From Tyto alba (Eukaryota; Chordata; Aves; Strigiformes; Tytonidae), in assembly GCF_018691265.1 (NCBI RefSeq), contig NW_024881313.1, forward strand, positions 12,907,001 through 12,971,000: a DNA stretch of 64,000 nucleotides. Reading direction: 5' to 3'. Under the pieces are notes generated by a model. That model worked only from the letters and a program-made list of their open reading frames with translations. It was not told the origin of the DNA and searched no databases. Below, piece after piece: positions 48,899 to 61,148 of the stretch (its first letter is position 1; each line of letters starts with the position of its first letter). The position numbers and the translations under genes are program-made.

Positions 48899-51258
48899 CC
48901 TTCCATCCCAGGTACCCCACTGGCAGGCAGGCTTTAGCTAGGCAGCATGGAGCAAAATCTGGCAGAGACATAAGCTGTAGATACCCTCTTCCAAGGTGTT
49001 CCCCATAAAACAACTCTGAAAAGCTGCTACCATTTATTCCCTTTAATCCCAACATGATACCTAATTCTGTGGCACTGAGAGTGTGAATTTTTTTATAAAA
49101 GGCAATGCAAAGTGATGCTTAAATGTTGAAGCAGTTACACGTGTTTATACCAAGTAAAATATGACATAGATATATGACTTATATTTGCACATAATTACAC
49201 ATGCTTCAGCACACTGCTGTGCCTGTAGGTCTGTGTTTCTCTTGTCTGTTCAAGTTGGAAGGGCTTTGAGGCAAAGAGTGGTTCCATATCTTTATACTGT
49301 GCCTGTACCAGCATCAGCATTTAACTGTACAAATATTTCCAAGGAAAAATAATAGGAGTTTTGAATATTAAGCTTTTCCCCAAAAGAGAAAATATCAATA
49401 TGCATTGAAAAATTTGGGACAGGAGATAGTTATCTGAAAATCATGTAATCTGACATTGTACTTTTAATCACAAACTTGTAATCTTATATTCTGCCAAGAA
49501 TCAATTCTATTTAAATCAGTTTAAAGGAAGAGTAGAATTGTTTTGTCATTGGAAACGAAAAATTTTCAGAGACAAGGAATTATGAATTTAGAGGAAAGGT
49601 ATTTCATTCCTGTGGCAAGTGACTGGAAAATAACAAACAAAAAAGTCTGCCCTGCTCTGCCTTCTTGCATTCCTTCTAAGGAGAAACAAGACCAAGAAGA
49701 TAACAAAACAAGTGAATTATTTTCTGTGTAAAGAGGGGATTGTTATCAACAGTCATAGCTTGAAAACAATAGGTTGAAGATTTTTCCAACAGTCATTCTT
49801 CTAGGAGAAAATGTTATTTTTCCTAAATCAAAACTTTTAAAATTAACACAGCAGGAATTAAATTTGCATTTAAAGGAGTCTTTAGGTACATGCTGGAATT
49901 TTTATCACAACAAAAGAAAAGAGACCTCACCCAGAGTAGTCATAGATGAGCAGTTGTGCAGTTGCATGCATACAAGGGTCCTTAGTTTAAGGTCCTCCTT
50001 TGCCAAACTCATACAAGGACATTTTTTACATCTCAACTGAGCACTCTGGCTATGGAAGAAAGATCTATCATACCCTTTCTTTAGCACTGTGACATTCTGT
50101 ATAAATAATCCATTGGTCCAGCTACATCTAGGCTGACCCAGTGTTCATTGTATTCCCTTGAGAAGCAAGAAATAGAGACCCAAGCCCCCACTGTGATAAA
50201 TATTTAATCTGTTATCTGATATGAAACAGCTCCAATAAGACAACTTGTAGAAAGACACTACATTCTGGCAGCTACTACACGTATCTAGTCAGCAGGAAAA
50301 GCCTTGCTTATCTTGTTCCATATATAAATATACGCTAAAGGAAGAAAAACTTGATAATAGAAAGCTTTCTGTTCTAGCACACTCCTTCAATCACTATAAA
50401 TTATAGAAAATTTCATATGGGAAATATGGGGGAAACTTTTAGCTAGAGCTATTTATTGATAACTGTGATGGATTTTCACCAATGGTTGCTTTTTAAATCA
50501 AGATGTTGTCCAGGTTCAAGCAATTATTGTTCAGGGAAATCTCATGATTAAGCCTGTCAGCAGGGATGAATACAGGGATGACTAGGTGATTACAGTAATT
50601 TCTTTGGGCTCTGTAAACTCAGAATTTATGAAGACAACACAATACGAAAATACAAGTCAGCAACAAAGGACAATAAAGCATTTGGCTTTAGCTTTGCGTG
50701 AGTGACCTACTGAGTTCATTGCATTGTTATGCTATTTGGACTGAACAAGACACAGAGAAAACATTCAGACAGTGGACAAAGTTCCTTCAAGTTAAAAAAT
50801 AAATAAAAGATAAATATGCTAGCCTGAACAATCATATGAGATTATGGATGGAAAAGGATCTTGTGGGCCTCTCCATGAATCAAAAACAGCAAAGAGAAAT
50901 CATTTTTTTTTCTTCCAATGCTGTTTGCTACTTAGGCAGCCAGAGTTCCGATGTTGAATTCCTCTGTGAAGACTTTTGTAACCTGAGTATTCTTCTTGTA
51001 TTGAATTGCCTTTAAGTCACCAGAGTCAGAGGTATTTCAACCAGATTTCATAGTACTGAAGAATGGCATAGGGCATGAAATTCTTACTCTAGATGTCTAC
51101 TATCTAACCTGTCTACAACAGACCTACTGTCTGGACTCCATTATGGTCTTGGAGAGCTAATCAATACAGTTAATGGAGTTTAAAGAACAATTCGTCTGAC
51201 CAAATTTAAGACAAGATAAACTGCTCTCTAGATGCCATTGACTGTATTGGCTGTATCT

Positions 51259-51281
51259 CCATTGACTATAATGGGACTTAC
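51259..51281. repeat. Possible ancient repeat word (CCATTGACTATAATGGGAC)
   Basis: CCATTGACTATAATGGGACT resembles the old sauropsid motif also seen near 43290, with the same CCATTGA...ATGGGA dyad. The evidence is a 20-bp word only. Confidence 0.25.
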
Positions 51282-52994
51282 ACAATTAATTCAAATATGG
51301 ACAGATGCATTATATATAACCAAGGCAAGATGAATCTTAACCAGAGCTTTTCCATTATGTGGGTAATGAGAATGCCCACAGCTAAATTAGACAGTGTACA
51401 TGATATGCCTGCACATAATCTTTTTGTTTAAATCTCTTTGTTTCATCTGAAATTGAACTGAAGTCTGCCCTCAGCCTTCATCATGGCTAAGACGTTGAGA
51501 GCAATCAGACATGTTGTTAATACTAGTGTTCCTTTTGTGACATGGCATAAAAGAACTGCTGTATTTTAGCAATGCTATACTGGCAGGCCATCTAAATTTG
51601 AGAAGATTACTGACTTTGATGTGTGTGCGAATATGCATATATATGCATCCCTGGCAATCAAACTGTGCCCTTGTCTGCTTATAATAATTTACCCAATTCG
51701 GTAATACAAGGGATAGCTGAACTTCAGAGTTCAAATTTTCAAACATTTGACTGTCCTATCTTAAAGTGATTGGAAAGAAGAATGATGGATCTTCAGTATT
51801 CCACCTGCTTTAGATCTTCAAACGTGTTTATTTATGTGTGACATAATGTAATTATTTTAACATAAATGTGAACCCTAGTAGATGAGTACAAAAATCTAAA
51901 TATAGGAAAAAAAAAAAACGGAAATAAAAATATTATGGGTGTTTCAGAAAGAGCTATATGCCACAGTATTTTAAAGAAAGCTAGAAGGTAAAATGTTTCT
52001 TATAAGAACTATTCTCAGTGTATGCAAATGTTCACTATGATGAATAATTTTATCATGATTAAACGTTTTTGTACCTTGAATCCATGTATGGCTTGACCTA
52101 ATCTCATTAAGAACTTGATGCTGAAATTATATCTGCCAGATGGCATTATAACTCCAGGTCTAAGGAACATGAACTATTTCCTCCAGGTGAAATATTTTCA
52201 GCCAGGACATATCAGTAGTGGTCTCCTGTTACCTTTAAAGTTTGTTTAACAGAGATCAATAGTTTGTCTAAAAATACAGTTATACAGTTCAGTCTAATTC
52301 CAATACTTTTACTGATAGGAATACCATTTCTAATGACCAGCTGGGACATTCCATTTCATGCTTCCCATCAGAACCAATAACAAAGAAAAATCAGTGAGTT
52401 TTTCTCAATAGTTCAGTAATACATAATAATTGTTTTCTAGAGAATTATAGGTTTCATGGATGCTGTAGATAAGACATTGCAATTAAATTATTTTTGTTTC
52501 ATTATTGACAATATTTCTCTAAGTTCCTGATTTTAAAAAATTCTTTTCCTTTCCGGGAATACGTTTACTGGTAAAAGTAAGCAACAGGACATTGTTTCTC
52601 CAAACCATAGGACAGCCTTCAGTTTATGTGTGAGATGGCAACAAGGGGATTCTTAGTAGTTTTACAGCTGAATATATGAAACTTGCATATGCAGACTATT
52701 AGCTATGTCATTTTGAAGAGGGATTCATGTCATTCTGAGCATGTAGTTATCAACAAGCACAGCTGTCTTTGATCAGTATGCAAACAAGAAGCAAAAGGAT
52801 AAAGAGACTCCATCTGAACTTTCAAAACAATAGGGAGGTAAAAAAGGCATATCAAGTTATTAAAAATAAGCATGGTACTTAAATACAGACATCATTTCTT
52901 CTTCTTTGAGTCATGATATGGAACCACAGTGGGACTGAGTGGTTTACATAGACTATCCTGAGCAGTGAAATTATGAGAAGAATTAAATAAAATT

Positions 52995-53017
52995 AAAAAA
53001 AAAAAAAAAAAAAAAAA
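52995..53017. repeat. A23 homopolymer
   Basis: A run of 23 A following AAATAAAATTAA. Confidence 0.9.
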
Positions 53018-53847
53018 GTGCAGAAATGGGAATTTGATAACCAGGGAGGAAAGGAAAGCTTCCAAAAAGCCCGGTATGATCCACAACTACAATCCTGTTA
53101 TCCCAGACATACTCTCTTCTGCCTAAGAGTCTGCCCAGGGATATGAACACTGAAAACAGCTCCAAGCAAATGTAATAAAACACAAAAGACCTTTTTCTGT
53201 ATCTCATCTGGGAGCCAGGCCAATGGGCAGGGTATTTTAGACTATAACCTGAAGTTATCAAAACCTTGTTTGTAGAAAGTGTGTGTTTCAGTATGATAAT
53301 AGGGCAGTAGAATATTTATTGAAAGTAGGGCCTCCATGAGTATCTCCCTCAAGATTTGGGCTTCTATAAATTTACTAGAAAACATCCATTTTAAATCATC
53401 AAAATTACATTTTTTGTCAATTAGCAGATTCTCAGAGAGAATGATAATGCCCAGAGAGGAGCTTCAGAGATTCCCTCCCTTTAATCCCAGAGGGACCCTA
53501 TGATTTGACCCGGACTGAAAACACCACAAAAGAAAATTAACTGCTGAGAAAGTGTACAAGCAGTACTTCGTAATTGATCCTGAATATCAGTGGACATCCA
53601 CAGGATGAAAAACTAACCACAGTAATTCCATTCAGATCTTCTAAAGAATCATAGCCTACATTATTATGCTCAGGAATTATTACCTATCTGACTATAATCA
53701 TTTGCTTACAAAGACACATCAGTGTCTTCAGTATTGCGCTCCACTAGATAATACTGTGCTGCTTCCCACATACATATTAATGTAATTTACATATAATTTT
53801 AACATCTCAGTAATAGTAAAAGATACTTGCATAAATGCTTCATTTTC
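53018..53847. other. Unique DNA, nothing seen
   Basis: Non-coding sequence between two homopolymers. Confidence 0.55.
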
Positions 53848-53871
53848 TTTTTTTTTTTTTTTTTTTTTTTT
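53848..53871. repeat. T24 homopolymer
   Basis: A run of 24 T. The CAG following at 53872 makes a superficial splice-acceptor look, but no coding-like sequence follows. Confidence 0.9.
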
Positions 53872-56800
53872 CAGTTATCTATCTTGTGTGTTTAACAGCA
53901 CTGTGCTGATCTTCAGTTTCATTCCTCAGGCTTTAGGAGTAACACAAAGTAACCAGAATTGATAGTCAGCAAACAGCAGGGAAATGCTTTCAAAGCAGGA
54001 AGAACAGAAAAGATATTTTTGATCATGTTTTTAACCTGTCCCAGTGACCCTGTGGAGCAAAGCACAAAACTTCATGTAAGGAAATATTTGTTTAAAAAGG
54101 TCTCTGATTCCCAGGATGTTGTAGCAGAAATTGTAGGCTGTTTTTTTTTTTCACAACAAGCCTCTTCAGGGTGTTAACCATATTCAGGATATAGAGTCTA
54201 TTCTTTGTACTGATCTTAAGCAGTATACTCATTTTAGTGCCTCACAAAATTTAATTTTCAGCATTGTCATATAGCTTTGGGTCAGTTTAGCCTGTGGGCA
54301 TATGCTTAGTTTGATGATGTTTCTTTAACACAAACTGCCTTAGCAAGACATGTTGCACATTTCTAAATGTTGAGTTTCTATAGTTGTAAACACCAAAATA
54401 ATCAACTCCATTTGTAGAATTACAGATTAGAATAGCAATACTAAATCACAGTAATCCATCTGCTTTGATGTACACCTTTGTTATCCAGCAATAACAATCA
54501 CCCTAGTAGGGAAGACAGTAACAGTAGATCTTCTGATTCTCACAGAGTTCAGCCACAATCTCTGAGTTTTAGCAAAGAGATCAGTCCTTAATTCTCTGAA
54601 GCAGAATTAGAACATAAGACAAACTAGTTTCGTTTCAACTCTCAGCTTCCTGAGATTTTTCTCAGTTTCCTTTACAGAACTTATAAACTCAGCCTGCCTC
54701 TGCCTAAGACCTTTCAATTCCATAATCCCCTCTCTTGCTGTATGCTCTGTAACCCCTGGATGCAAATCAAGGGACCTCAGCTGGTGATTTTGGCTGGCTG
54801 CTAGAAAGTCTTCTCACACTCCTGTTAAAGTCTCCTTCTGTTACACAGAAAATGCTCCTTAATTCACTTATGGCTACCTTAAACTCTAGAAAAGAGCATG
54901 GTGCAAAGAATTTGAATCAAACCCTCTCAGACTTGCATATTTCTGCAAAGATATTTAGGTTTGAATACATCCATAACAATTTTATACATGAAGAAGAGCC
55001 TGGCTCCAAGCCAAGAGGAATCACACAGGACTTTGAATCTGATTCATACTTGTTCATCCAATGGGCCAGAGAACACCCTCCTTCCTGTCTGTCCCTCACT
55101 CCTGACCTTGAATGTGAGCACAGTCCAGCTCTAAATTTGGAGGCTGTTTATTTTCCCTGAGAAATTTTAGATATGTTTCATTTTCTCCAAACAAACATAA
55201 ATCCTCAGCAATATCAGTTAATAATGAGAGAGACACAAGTAGAAATAACATTAAACAGCTCAGAAAATAGTTAATGGGATTTTTCTGTGTTGTTGGCCAA
55301 ACTTTTTCTGTAAGAAAATTCTGCATTTAGTTTACCTTGTTTCCCATCTTTCTCTCTCCTTTGTTGCATTTACTCATGAGCGCCATCCCAAGGGCAAAAA
55401 AAAAGGCTGATGAGCATCAGCAACTTCAGGACCTACTTCAGGCTGTTTGGGAATAACTCTCAGAAGACTAGGAACAAAAAGCATCTACATCACATAAGAC
55501 TGACCACGGTCAGGGGAGCTGACAGAGAGCCCTACTTGCCTGAGGTGATCTGTTCCTGTCTGAGTTTCCTGATGCAAATGCTGAATATTTTGCTCAGCTG
55601 TTTATTAGAGTCAGGACTTAGCAAGCTCTTTGCAGACCCTGCAATATATTTTAAGCTTATCTGGAGGTGCTATTAGATCTCTGCAGAATACATCTCCAGA
55701 AATTACTGATGACTGGTCACATGCACTGTTAGGATAGAAGTGAAAAAAATTTACAGCTGAATACAGGTATCATGGGCTTTTCTTCCAGATTCTGTAAGAG
55801 CTGAGAATTTGGTTTTCTGATTCAGGAAGGGGATGGTTGAGTTCTTCTCACTCCCAGTGTGAACAATGAAGCAAATGGAGGTTCCTACCTGAAAGGAGGA
55901 AAAACATCATTTTTGTGAAAGTTAGAGGAGGTTAAAATTATAGCTTCACTATGTAAAATCCAAATTTTTTGATGGATATTTAACTACCTAGTAAATTTTT
56001 ATTAAAAAATCCATACCCCTTAGAAACAAGTTGATTTTACAAATGATGACAAACTGTCTGTTGAGAAATCTAGTTTGTAGGCTTCTGTCCTCCACTCTTG
56101 GGGAAATGAAATGATGCTACACATGGCTCCTTTGGTCTGTTGTCCCTCAATAATGGTGTCCAGATGAAGCCCCAACATATAACATAGGAACATAAATCAA
56201 GTTTGTTTTCATAAGACGTCTGGAGCATTTCAAGTTTGGTAGTGATTTTCTGAACTTCTGTGTGGGAAAGAAAAAAAGTCCCTGCCTTACTAATCTTTAT
56301 CAAAGAAATTTCACCAAGTTTCTTATTCTCAGCCTGTTCTGCAGTGATTGTCTGCCTTTCTAGCTCTCTTGGGAGGCAGAGAAGTTAGTTCCAGTGGACC
56401 TATAGGCCTTCAGAACTACCCCAAACAGACTGAGAGTAGTCAAAATATTCAAGTTATATAAGAGAATTGATAGGCAAAGGTATCAGAGAGACACATTTGC
56501 ATAATTCACATGCAGATGTAGAGTATGGCTACCTGGTTCTCATTCTCTGACAAGACCAGACTGAAACACATTTATAGAAAGTGTGTGAAGACATTTATTT
56601 AGTGACTGGTGAATAGACTATTTTGATCTGGCTCATACAGTCATTATGACACACTAATTATATAGGTTCTTATTCCCCACAGGCAATGAGAGAAAAGCTA
56701 CTATTCTCAACAGTTTATATACATATAAGATGTCTTTTTGCACAGTAGTAGTACTTTGTATAGTAGTATTACTGTGTTTGTGGTTTGGACTAAAAAGATG

Positions 56801-57769
56801 TGGAAGTAAAAGGGTGTATTTATTCAGCAAGATTAAAGCAAGGTATCCAAAATCAACCACTATCTGCTTATGATTTTAAAAACACCAAAAAAAGTCTACC
56901 TTGATGGTTTCCTATGACATCAAACAGCTCTTTATCCTTGCTTTTCTTCCACTACTTACAGGGCAAAATATCTCCTTTCTTACAGAGTAAAAGAAACAAA
57001 AATTGCACTGGTTTTAACTAGGGGAAAGGACGGTGAACTTATGTTGTATTAAAAATTCCCTGTGTAGAGGTGGAAGAAGTAGAAACAAGGAGTTAATTTC
57101 TCTGTGCTGTCAGCAGGCTTCCTTCACCCCACAGTGAAAATTCCAGAACAGAACAGTAAGACCCAAATAACAAGTCAAATCATAATAATGATAACAAATA
57201 AATAACAATGTTGAGACATATTCCAGTCATCTCTCTGCCTTTAATTTTGCCAAAGGCATTCTACATTTTCCTATTAAAATAAAACAAACAAAAAGCAGCA
57301 ACATTCTTTATCTGCTTTGAAATATTATTAAAAAAAAATGGATCCCTCTCAGCAATTTTATTAAAATAAAGTTGAATATATTCTACTTTTAAAAGTGGAA
57401 ATGATTCTGAGCTTTTAATTTCTTTCTGAAGTAACAAATTGCACAGTACCAGAATGCTGCTTACCATTACTGGTCCTGGCCTTAGGGAATCTTACTTTAT
57501 TACCTTTCCAAACCATACTTCAGAGGAATTAATTAATTGATGCTCTTAGCAGCCTCATCCTGACAAAAACATATGATACTCAAATGTTAAACATGGAAGC
57601 TAAGATGAAACTGTCAGGAGAAGGCTGAAAGTGGTTATTAATATGGGTTTTGATAAATATCTTCTCAGGCTCACACTGTGCTTCGTCTACTTTCATCTTG
57701 GAAAGCAGTTAATCTGATTGATGAAGATCCTGTTTCAGATTGTCTCCATGCTGAGTTTAATAACTACGC
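53872..57769. other. Unique AT-rich DNA, no gene seen
   Basis: ORFs such as 54852-55160 and 55410-55676 have no motif, no splice context and ordinary composition. No recognised repeat. Confidence 0.6.
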
Positions 57770-57788
57770 TTTTTTTTTTTTTTTTTTT
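57770..57788. repeat. T19 homopolymer
   Basis: A run of 19 T in unique DNA. Confidence 0.88.
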
Positions 57789-58769
57789 CAAAAATAAAAA
57801 GTCCCTTATTACAAGGCAAAAAAGCTTTACACTGGTGTGTTTTGCGATCATGTAAGAAACCTAACAGTGAAAACCTTGTTTTTTGCTCTCGCCATGCTTG
57901 AACAGTGTTGCTTAATTACTACACTATCCCATACATGACAGCATCCAGTCCACTTCCCCCTCCCTGCGCGCTTGCAAAGCTGACTCTGATAAGAAAATTG
58001 TCATATGCTGTTAATGTTAAGCCCTTAGGCTTAAAAGAGCAAGCTCATCATGGCACCCTATCAGGCCTCCAGCACAAAGGGGCAACACAGCAAGCCAGTT
58101 TGTGTCATTATTAACATTCCAATGTTAAAAATGAACAAGTTGATTTTTTTTCATTACTTCAATTCTTTTATTATTTTTTTAATCATATAGTCACAGTTAT
58201 GGTTGTTGAGTTGAATAAAAATGTGTGTATCTGTCACAGCATAACTTCTGTAGATGTATTACCATAGACTATGCAATTATTCATGTTAGAAAGTGCAAAA
58301 CTTCAAAATACAGTATATATAAATTAGATAGAAGAGAATTTAAAATATATAGTGTTACTGTACAGACATATTAAAAACAGGCAATGTGGTTGTTACTAAT
58401 AAGTAAATCAGCTTTGGTTATAAATGACATTGTAATGTGTCTACACAAAATTCTTCTGTTAATTTGAACCTTAAATATTTTCTCCATGAATGTCCTGAAG
58501 TACAATGACAGGGTATACTGCCATAGCTATTTCTGAGTCATGGAGATGCAGTTCCCTCTGCAATATGTTTCCTATCCAATCTTATATTAAGATGACTTCC
58601 TCAGGCCACTGCTTTATTTATATCACCTCTTTTTTAATCACGCCACTGACTCTCTCTTCTCCAAAATATTTAAAGTATATTATTTCCTTTGTGCCCACAC
58701 CTTATAAAACATACTGCAAATTCAACTCCAGTCTCTTGATTAGCCCACCCTTCATTACCTTCCTAGTAA
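57789..58769. other. Unique AT-rich DNA, no gene seen
   Basis: No recognised repeat or coding-like ORF up to the CR1 fragment. Confidence 0.55.
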
Positions 58770-58925
58770 CACAGAATCGCAGAATGGCTGAGGTTAGAAC
58801 TGACCTCTGAAAGTCATCTTGACCAACCCCATGCTCAAACAGGACCACTTAATGTCAGGCTTTTGAATATCTGCAAAAATGGAGATCCCACAGCCTTCGT
58901 GGACAACCTGTGCCTGATGCTTAGG
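58770..58925 (-). mobile_element. CR1 LINE 3'-end fragment
   Basis: The plus strand reads CACAGAATCGCAGAATGGCT, then GAGGTTAGAACTGACCTCTG, then CATGCTCAAACAGGACCACT and GGCTTTTGAATATCTGC. This is the reverse complement of the last 150 or so bases of a diverged CR1 subfamily (normally CAGAATGGTTGAGGTTGGAAGG). Only the 3' UTR and tail remain. The mismatches suggest an older insertion than the copies at 1523 and 43551. Confidence 0.82.
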
Positions 58926-59823
58926 GGACTGCCTCCTGTCAAACATCTCCTTTACTGAAATGACTGGAAAAGCTTGACAACCATTAGATTGCTGCAGTAT
59001 GGAGACCACTATCTGCTACACCAACCTGTATTATCCCACTGTCACTCTGAACTCCCCTGACTGACTCGCATCTGTATAGACCTGGGTAGTGACAGTTTTA
59101 TTTTTAAGGAAACAAGGTCCCTCAGTCAGAGTGCTCAAAATAGCATATATTCAAAACCTGCAAGGAAACTCCATTAAAGTATCTAATAAGTCACTAATTC
59201 TACAGTTAAACCTAGATAACACTGAGGGCTAATGTGTGAGCTGAAACTAAAAGGCAGTGCAATACTCAGGAACAGGAATTCCATTGCATTCACAGTCTAG
59301 CCAAGACTACAGCCCTTTAGGAAATTGCCTGGGTAATGTTATTTTGTGTGAAAATACTGACTCATCAGAAAATAAATTTAGAAAGGTATCATTTCCACTG
59401 CCTTTCTACTCCAAAACCTATGTAACAAAAGGTTCTTTTTTAAATGGTTTTATCTGAAAGAGCTCTTTCAGATTTTAGATACTTTTTCTAATTAAAAAAA
59501 TGAAGTGAAATTATTTCTAAGTAATTGTAAAAAATTGTTCCAAATCTCTGAAACTTTATTTATATACTGGTACCATGTAAATATTTTTGAGAGGACAATA
59601 AAAATGTTTCCAATATGTAAAGAATTAGGGCACTGAGGGAAGACTCTGAACTCTTCTCTCAGCAGTGTAGACAAACTCAAATTTGTTTCTGCAAGACAAA
59701 GGGGTCTAGTGGGGCCAGACTGCTCCTTGTTCTAGCAACTGAAGCCTTAGTAACTGTCTGAGGGGATAGAGAGGATGTGAATCTGTGTGCACTGGAGGGA
59801 AAACACCCAAAGAGCCAGGTTTA
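58926..59823. other. Unique DNA, no gene seen
   Basis: Contains the perfect 22-bp palindrome at 59452-59473. Otherwise unremarkable. Confidence 0.55.
59452..59473. repeat. Perfect 22-bp palindrome
   Basis: The half-site ATCTGAAAGAG is followed directly by its exact reverse complement CTCTTTCAGAT. There is no spacer and the centre is GAGCTC. No known binding site is claimed. Confidence 0.88.
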
Positions 59824-59824
59824 G

Positions 59825-59999
59825 GGAAGGGAAGGGAAGGGAAGGGAAGGGAAGGGAAGGGAAGGGAAGGGAAGGGAAGGGAAGGGAAGGGAAGGGAAGG
59901 GAAGGGAAGGGAAGGGAAGGGAAGGGAAGGGAAGGGAAGGGAAGGGAAGGGAAGGGAAGGGAAGGGAAGGGAAGGGAAGGGAAGGGAAGGGAAGGGAAG
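59825..59999 (+). repeat. (GGGAA)n pentanucleotide microsatellite, about 35 units
   Basis: Uninterrupted GGGAA (equivalently AAGGG) units run for about 175 bp and are then followed by a degenerate GAGGAAATAAG tail. The purine strand is G-rich with regularly spaced GGG, able to form G-quadruplexes or triplex DNA. It reads as open frames on both strands, so the ORFs here (59706-60085) are artefacts of the repeat. Confidence 0.97.
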
Positions 60000-60000
60000 A

Positions 60001-60040
60001 GGAAATAAGACCAGTGGAAGGGAAGGGGAAATAAGACCAG
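60001..60040. repeat. 14-bp direct repeat at microsatellite edge
   Basis: GGAAATAAGACCAG occurs at 60001-60014 and again at 60027-60040, with a short GGAAGGG segment between. It looks like slippage or duplication at the end of the GGGAA array. Confidence 0.85.
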
Positions 60041-61123
60041 CCACTCTTTTCTGAAAGTTAATGTCTTGACATCATAATACAACATAGTTAAATGGCACTA
60101 TCAGATTATGATGTTCATAACAATTTTAAATGTCACACAAGTTCCTTGTGTGCTGCATCATTTTAGGTGTACTTTCCTGGAGGAACAGCACACTGAGCCA
60201 ACTGCCAACAAATCTAGAACACATAATTTGCAAGGAAGGGCTGGAAGTACTCAGGCTGCCTATCTGCATAGGAACAGCTAGTGGATTTTTACTCCACATT
60301 GACATTGTTTGTTTTGTTTTGTTTTGTTTTGTTTGAGATAAGGTACAGAAACTGCAGGAAGGAGAAATTAGCTGATCCCAGAGAGGAAACAGAGAGTATT
60401 TCATACTAAGATGGAAATAAAATCACACTTTTGCTTTAAAATAAAAATGGAAAAAAAAAAATGGGTATTTTCACTGATGTTGAGTCAGATTTTCTCTTGT
60501 GTTCTGGCTTTTTATGGTTTCACAGTGGAAGAGAGGACAAGGAACTGTATATCTGCCATTGGGAATTATCTTCATATGACTGTCCCAGTAGGAGCAAAGC
60601 AGATGTGGATTTTGACATAATGGGCAATGTCACCCATTCCCATAGCAGGACTGATAGATCATGTATCTGGAAAGCAACAATAGGACTGGAATGAGATTGA
60701 CTCATTCATTTACCATTGTAAAGATGACTGGCTGTATAACAACCTTTCACGCCCAAAAGGACACCCCCAAAAAAACCCAACTGATTACATCATCAGAACT
60801 TTGCTCCCCAAATTCTTCATGGTCAGCACATCTTTATCAACTACCAAAACCAAATTTGTTTTTCAGAAGGGTATTTAAAATGTGCACAGAGTAAAGAAGA
60901 TGTCTTCCTTTTCTGAGGTCTCCTCAGATATGCTGGAGTTGATTTTCTTATTCTCACTCCTGGAAAAAAAGGAGCAACTTTGACTGTCTATTGGTGTGAG
61001 TTTGATATAACCTGAGAGATGTGGTTTCTTCTGTTGAAAAGCATGAGTGCCATGAATACTGCGAGGAATGAAAGTAAGTGAGATTTCTCAGTATGAGAGG
61101 AGCTGAAATCAGGAAAACAAACC
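60041..61123. other. Unique DNA, no gene seen
   Basis: Contains a (GTTTT)5 run at 60307-60334. Short ORFs at 60126-60894 lack motifs. Confidence 0.55.
60307..60334. repeat. (GTTTT)n pentanucleotide repeat
   Basis: About five GTTTT units with slightly imperfect ends. Confidence 0.88.
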
Positions 61124-61148
61124 AAAAAAAAAAAAAAAAAAAAAAAAA
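61124..61148. repeat. A25 homopolymer
   Basis: A run of 25 A. No retroposed body is recognisable upstream. Confidence 0.9.

Larger units (their letters stand above)
46813..52994. other. Unique AT-rich DNA, no gene seen
   Basis: About 6 kb without a coding-like ORF. A less AT-rich patch at 48690-49060 contains a 10-bp-arm hairpin. A possible ancient repeat word lies at 51259-51281, and an A12 run lies near 51907. Confidence 0.6.

Noticed and set aside
49245..49275. CAAGTTGGAAGGGCTTTGAGG as a CR1 3' end
   Set aside because: Only the GTTGGAAGGG word matches. There is no octamer tail and no continuation.
53872..54180. Sequence after T24-CAG as a coding exon
   Set aside because: The polypyrimidine-CAG mimics an acceptor, but the following frames have no coding-like bias or recognisable peptide.
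59706..60085. Overlapping ORFs of 70-112 codons with repetitive PFPSL or REGKG peptides
   Set aside because: They are translations of the GGGAA microsatellite. A pentamer without stop codons keeps all frames open.
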